A stretch of 35,496 bases of DNA. Origin: Chitinivibrionales bacterium. GTDB lineage: Bacteria; Fibrobacterota; Chitinivibrionia; Chitinivibrionales; WJMI01. The stretch lies in NCBI GenBank assembly GCA_014728015.1, contig WJMI01000180.1, forward strand, positions 1 to 35,496, read 5' to 3'. Below the pieces are notes generated by a model that made no database searches, was not told the origin of the DNA, and saw only the letters and a program-made list of their open reading frames with translations. Positions 33,601 to 35,496 of the stretch are shown one piece after another. How positions within the stretch are numbered: the stretch's first letter is position 1; each line of letters starts with the position of its first letter. The position numbers and the translations under genes are program-made.

Positions 33601-35095
33601 TCGAGCTCCGGTGATTGTCACAGTCGCCGACCAGCAGGTTGATGAAATGGTCGCATTGTCATTTGATATTGAGGCGAACGATGATGACGGTGATGCGGTT
33701 TCGCTCGCCGCATTTGACAAACCCGCCGATGCGACCGTGACCGATCAGGGCGGGGGCACATGGCGGTTCGATTGGACACCGACCTATAGCGACTCAGGAA
33801 CGTATGAAATGCTGTTTGTGGTGAGTGACTATTCTCTCTCGGATACCGATTCGGTGACTATCAGAGTCAACAATGACAACCGCATACCGGTCGCCCAAGA
33901 CGACGGCTACACAATCGACGAAGACGAGGTTCTGACCGTGCCTGCCGCGGGGGTGCTCCAGAATGACATTGATGCCGACGGCGACGGGTTGAGTGCGAGG
34001 CTCGATTCCGCAATGGAAAGGGGCAGCCTCGTGCTCGACAGCGATGGATCATTCAGCTATGAGCCAGAAGATGACTACCATGGCATCGTTTCGTTTACCT
34101 ACAATGCCTATGACGGCATCGATAGCTCTGCTACCCCCGCGCTGGTGATCGTAACCGTAACATCGATAAACGATGCGCCCGTCGCCGCCGACGATGCCTA
34201 CGCGATCGACAACAGGACCAACCTGATAGTTGATGCCGCTGACGGCGTGCTGGACAACGATACGGATGTTGAAGACGATCCGCTGAGCGCCGCCCTCGAG
34301 ACCGACGTGGACACGGGCATACTCACGCTGAACAGCGACGGCTCATTCGCCTACTCGCCGACCGTGGGAGTTGTCGGTGATGTGACGTTTTCTTATCAGG
34401 CCGGCGATGGGGATGCCGTGTCCAATGTCGCGACCGTCACTATCTCCGTGAGCTCCGGCAACACGGCGCCCTCGCTTGCACCCACGGCCGATGCCGAAGC
34501 ATTCGCGGATGAAACATTCGGCATGACCGTTGATGCAAGCGATGCCGAGGATGACGATTTGACCTACACGCTTGTCGATGCGCCCGACGGCATGACCATC
34601 AACGATGGCAGCGGTGAAATCTCGTGGCTTCCCGGGGAAAGCGATGCCGGGCCGCACACCATAATCGTAGAAGTGGCGGATATCGAGTCCGCCGCCGACC
34701 GCGACACGTTTGTGGTCACAGTAAAGCTTCCCACCTCGGCTGCTGTGGTGGACAATACCGGCACACACATCGCAAAGACTTCCCGCGATCTTCGCGCGGC
34801 GCCAAACCCGGCAGGCGGCAGAGACGAAGTGCACTTTGCATTTACTGCCGGCAGGAATGTAGACGGCCGGATCGTAATCCGCAATTCCCTGGGCGAGATG
34901 GTGTTCGACCGCTCGTATGTGTTTAGGCTCAATGGTGCTTTGTCCCGCGAGTTCGTGTTCGGCCCGTGGGACCTGCGCGACCGTGCGGGACGCCGCGTCG
35001 GGCCGGGGACCTACCTGGTAATTCTCAGACTGAGCGGCATGGATGATGGCTCGGCTGAAATTCTGCGTTGCCGTTTCGGGGTCAAGGCGGAGTAG
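30650..35095 (+). CDS. Large secreted modular SGNH/GDSL esterase with FlgD-like C-terminal domain
   Basis: 1481 aa. N-terminal signal (LLLLIGGVMFFAASA, about 24-40), then by approximate residue: PKD/REJ-like Ig (43-126), TolB-like beta-propeller segment (127-389; SHACWSAQGKYIYFI, DEIWVMNNDGSNP), Ig (393-482), PKD (485-565; WSWDFGDG), SGNH hydrolase (566-795), Ig (800-891), two putative-Ig/cadherin-like repeats (892-1082), two VCBS/cadherin-like repeats (1083-1270; DEDEVLTVPAAGVLQNDID), another Ig-like (1275-1365) and a FlgD-type Ig end (1380-1481; APNPAGG...GPGTYLVIL). Catalytic residues: Ser576 in GDSNT, Asn682 in GTND, Asp771/His774 in DNLHP. Acetyl-ester removal from polysaccharide is plausible. 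No classical Shine-Dalgarno. The FlgD-type end resembles sorting domains of FCB bacteria. Confidence 0.88.
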   Translation: MTHTVPKACGVHTACAGVHLLVRSALLLLIGGVMFFAASAPPVADAGPDQTVAAHDSVVLDGSSSYDPDSDPMTFQWTQVNGRPLAINNPTAPIASFDASEVLGLDSVFIELEVTGGGQSDKDTVTVYVSEPDGWAAFANGGDVYVCRLGGTASKLYSTGTVSHACWSAQGKYIYFIRTDPSPDEIWVMNNDGSNPKKLCDANNTGYCPIGSYRPDAEYVLYLDTGAKKFYKVSAADGTKTLIHTESSSITWEGEIGISRDGTRMAARGSHDLHAITVGSPSSTVVYKYGQCSAGISPSGELLTQNVTGHKILVIHGWPAGGVDTLHNPDTSSLQWDNQKFVENSNNYIVWMLNQGGPRIGINHVPADSCITICNMTSDYPDFIFGDLPSSSAPQISITSPVDGAQCTEGDNITIEAGVTANGHTVDSVVFFEGANRLGADAAPAYSYTWTSVSAGDYSLGAVVHYDGSGSGNSAPVDIAVNPEPPPAIDFSGTPQSGAHPLEVTFGATNTGGTVSSWSWDFGDGASSTAQNPTHTYNLPGTYTVSLTATGPGGNDTETKEGYIAAAWRIMPLGDSNTRGKGGYEYRSSLRDALIADGYPAAMLDYIGSGVSAGGAHGPGPDADTEYTQAQKDVLGNDLEHEGWGGYVIDGNGFSADGIKENVDTWLTASDPDIVILMIGTNDIAKDLSGDMVTRLSGLIDQITAHSSFTDGRSYLMIGSIPPIVNASQHEKAVMYNSQIPSLVLQKVQAGKNVSFVDLYSAVDVSSDMQDNLHPNSSGYANIGSMLYGFMHSPLARNNPPSIVLTAPADSSLFDGGADVDLSADSYDSDGNVVKVEFFEGTTKLGEDLDGGNGWGLTWSSVPCGEYSLTAHATDDSGYTTKSPAIVLTVNTPPVLSAIGNRSGDETLLLRFGVKATDSDGHALTLDAAGMPAGASFVDHGNDSGTFSWTPAYSDSGQHTVTFSASDGGLSDEETVTITVANVNRAPVIVTVADQQVDEMVALSFDIEANDDDGDAVSLAAFDKPADATVTDQGGGTWRFDWTPTYSDSGTYEMLFVVSDYSLSDTDSVTIRVNNDNRIPVAQDDGYTIDEDEVLTVPAAGVLQNDIDADGDGLSARLDSAMERGSLVLDSDGSFSYEPEDDYHGIVSFTYNAYDGIDSSATPALVIVTVTSINDAPVAADDAYAIDNRTNLIVDAADGVLDNDTDVEDDPLSAALETDVDTGILTLNSDGSFAYSPTVGVVGDVTFSYQAGDGDAVSNVATVTISVSSGNTAPSLAPTADAEAFADETFGMTVDASDAEDDDLTYTLVDAPDGMTINDGSGEISWLPGESDAGPHTIIVEVADIESAADRDTFVVTVKLPTSAAVVDNTGTHIAKTSRDLRAAPNPAGGRDEVHFAFTAGRNVDGRIVIRNSLGEMVFDRSYVFRLNGALSREFVFGPWDLRDRAGRRVGPGTYLVILRLSGMDDGSAEILRCRFGVKAE

Positions 35096-35112
35096 CATTC
35101 GCCGCAATGCTA
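35093..35112. terminator. Hairpin at the end of the modular esterase gene
   Basis: TAGCATT-cgccgc-AATGCTA is a perfect seven-base-pair stem whose left arm contains the TAG stop. No T-run follows, so terminator activity is uncertain. Confidence 0.4.
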
Positions 35113-35261
35113 TCGTGATCCTTGTGCAATTCCTGCCGCTCAGTTTTGCTGCTCTGGAACAACGCACCATTCCTGAGAAATGAACTTCTCTGCCGCCTCT
35201 TACCACTAGATTATAAGGGGATGTGCTTTCTCTACTCTGTCGGCATAATCAGGGGAATCCC

Positions 35262-35496
35262 ATGATACGATCCTTGTTGGCAAGAACGCTGGTCGCAATA
35301 ATATCTGCTGCAGCAGCCGCCATTTCCGCCGATAATCCCGCGGTCGAGCGCAACGCGCGGTTTGGCAGGGGGATAAACCTGGGCAATGCGCTCGAAGCGC
35401 CCAACGAGGGGGAGTGGGGGGTTACGCTCGAAGAAAGCTACTTCTCGATTATCGCCGATGCCGGCTTCGACGGCGTCCGGATTCCGGTGCGGTGGA
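35262..35496 (+). CDS. GH5 endoglucanase-like protein, 5' part (cut by window end)
   Basis: Too short for the ORF track; 78 codons are visible. ATG at 35262 with AGGGGA about seven bases upstream. A signal peptide (MIRSLLARTLVAIISAAAAAISA) leads into NARFGRGINLGNALEAPNEGEWG...AGFDGVRIPVRW, the characteristic opening of family 5 glycoside hydrolases (GxNLGNxL and GFxxVRIPVRW). The catalytic Glu residues lie beyond the window. It should be a secreted beta-glucanase or related enzyme, 166 bases downstream of the modular esterase, so the two may serve the same polymer. Confidence 0.88.
   Translation, partial: MIRSLLARTLVAIISAAAAAISADNPAVERNARFGRGINLGNALEAPNEGEWGVTLEESYFSIIADAGFDGVRIPVRW

Noticed and set aside
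1-35496. tRNA, rRNA, CRISPR arrays, insertion sequences, prophage or defence genes
   Set aside because: I looked for T-loop motifs, regularly spaced repeats, transposase and integrase motifs and found none that could be supported.

Overview
This is a GC-rich (roughly 58-60% by eye), densely coded bacterial window with about 24 supportable genes on both strands. No rRNA, tRNA, CRISPR array, transposase or phage gene was seen. The gene content suggests an uncultured, Gram-negative, anaerobic, polysaccharide-degrading bacterium of the FCB/PVC kind (Fibrobacterota-, Latescibacterota- or Lentisphaerota-like). The grounds are a secreted modular SGNH esterase ending in a FlgD-like Ig/sorting-type domain, a GH5 endoglucanase start, a GH94-type phosphorylase-like enzyme, a C-terminal-Phe beta-barrel porin, a giant periplasmic TPR protein, a DUF1598-like protein (best known from planctomycetes), a DUF6485-like protein and a complete hypFCDE run. 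The phylum is an inference and could be wrong.

Layout. (1) 1-1561: polytopic membrane glycosyltransferase-like protein. (2) 1632-6875: a probable sugar-catabolism operon of DeoR-family repressor, SorE/sorbitol-type zinc dehydrogenase, divergent PHP-domain protein and L-fucose-isomerase-family enzyme whose metal ligands are all present. (3) 6984-7379: YkgJ-like cysteine-cluster protein, whose 3' end doubles as the terminator of the opposing gene. (4) 7439-12250 (minus): 1603-aa secreted protein of about 40 TPRs. (5) 12586-12918: a Mut7-C family protein that looks internally deleted. (6) 12992-15784 (minus): GH94-like enzyme. (7) 15904-16497 (minus): YedF. (8) 16945-17573: stand-alone flagellar-rod-like mini protein and a 58-aa hypothetical. 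(9) 17710-21049: secreted alkaline phosphatase, an unknown secreted protein, and an orphan tungstate-binding protein TupA. (10) 21280-26221: hypF-hypC-hypD-hypE, preceded by a near-perfect CRP-type operator and a hairpin-rich leader. (11) 26344-27435: porin with a strong intrinsic terminator. (12) 27553-27765 (minus): DUF6485-like Cys-rich protein. (13) 27879-30336: secreted alpha/beta hydrolase and DUF1598-like protein. (14) 30650-35496: 1481-aa modular SGNH esterase, then a GH5 cellulase cut by the window end.

How the parts may work together. The last two genes and the GH94-like enzyme point to breakdown of plant or algal polysaccharide outside the cell and phosphorolysis inside it. The FucI cassette would handle a deoxy- or other aldose released from such polymers. 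The hyp genes build the Fe(CN)2CO centre of a [NiFe] hydrogenase, whose structural genes and hypA/hypB are not in the window; this fits a fermentative, hydrogen-handling lifestyle. TupA next door suggests tungsten enzymes. The candidates most worth checking are the deleted Mut7-C gene, the DeoR/SorE/PHP/FucI cassette, the repeat element in two hyp gaps that supplies protein tails, the CRP-type box before hypF, and the mini rod protein outside any flagellar operon.
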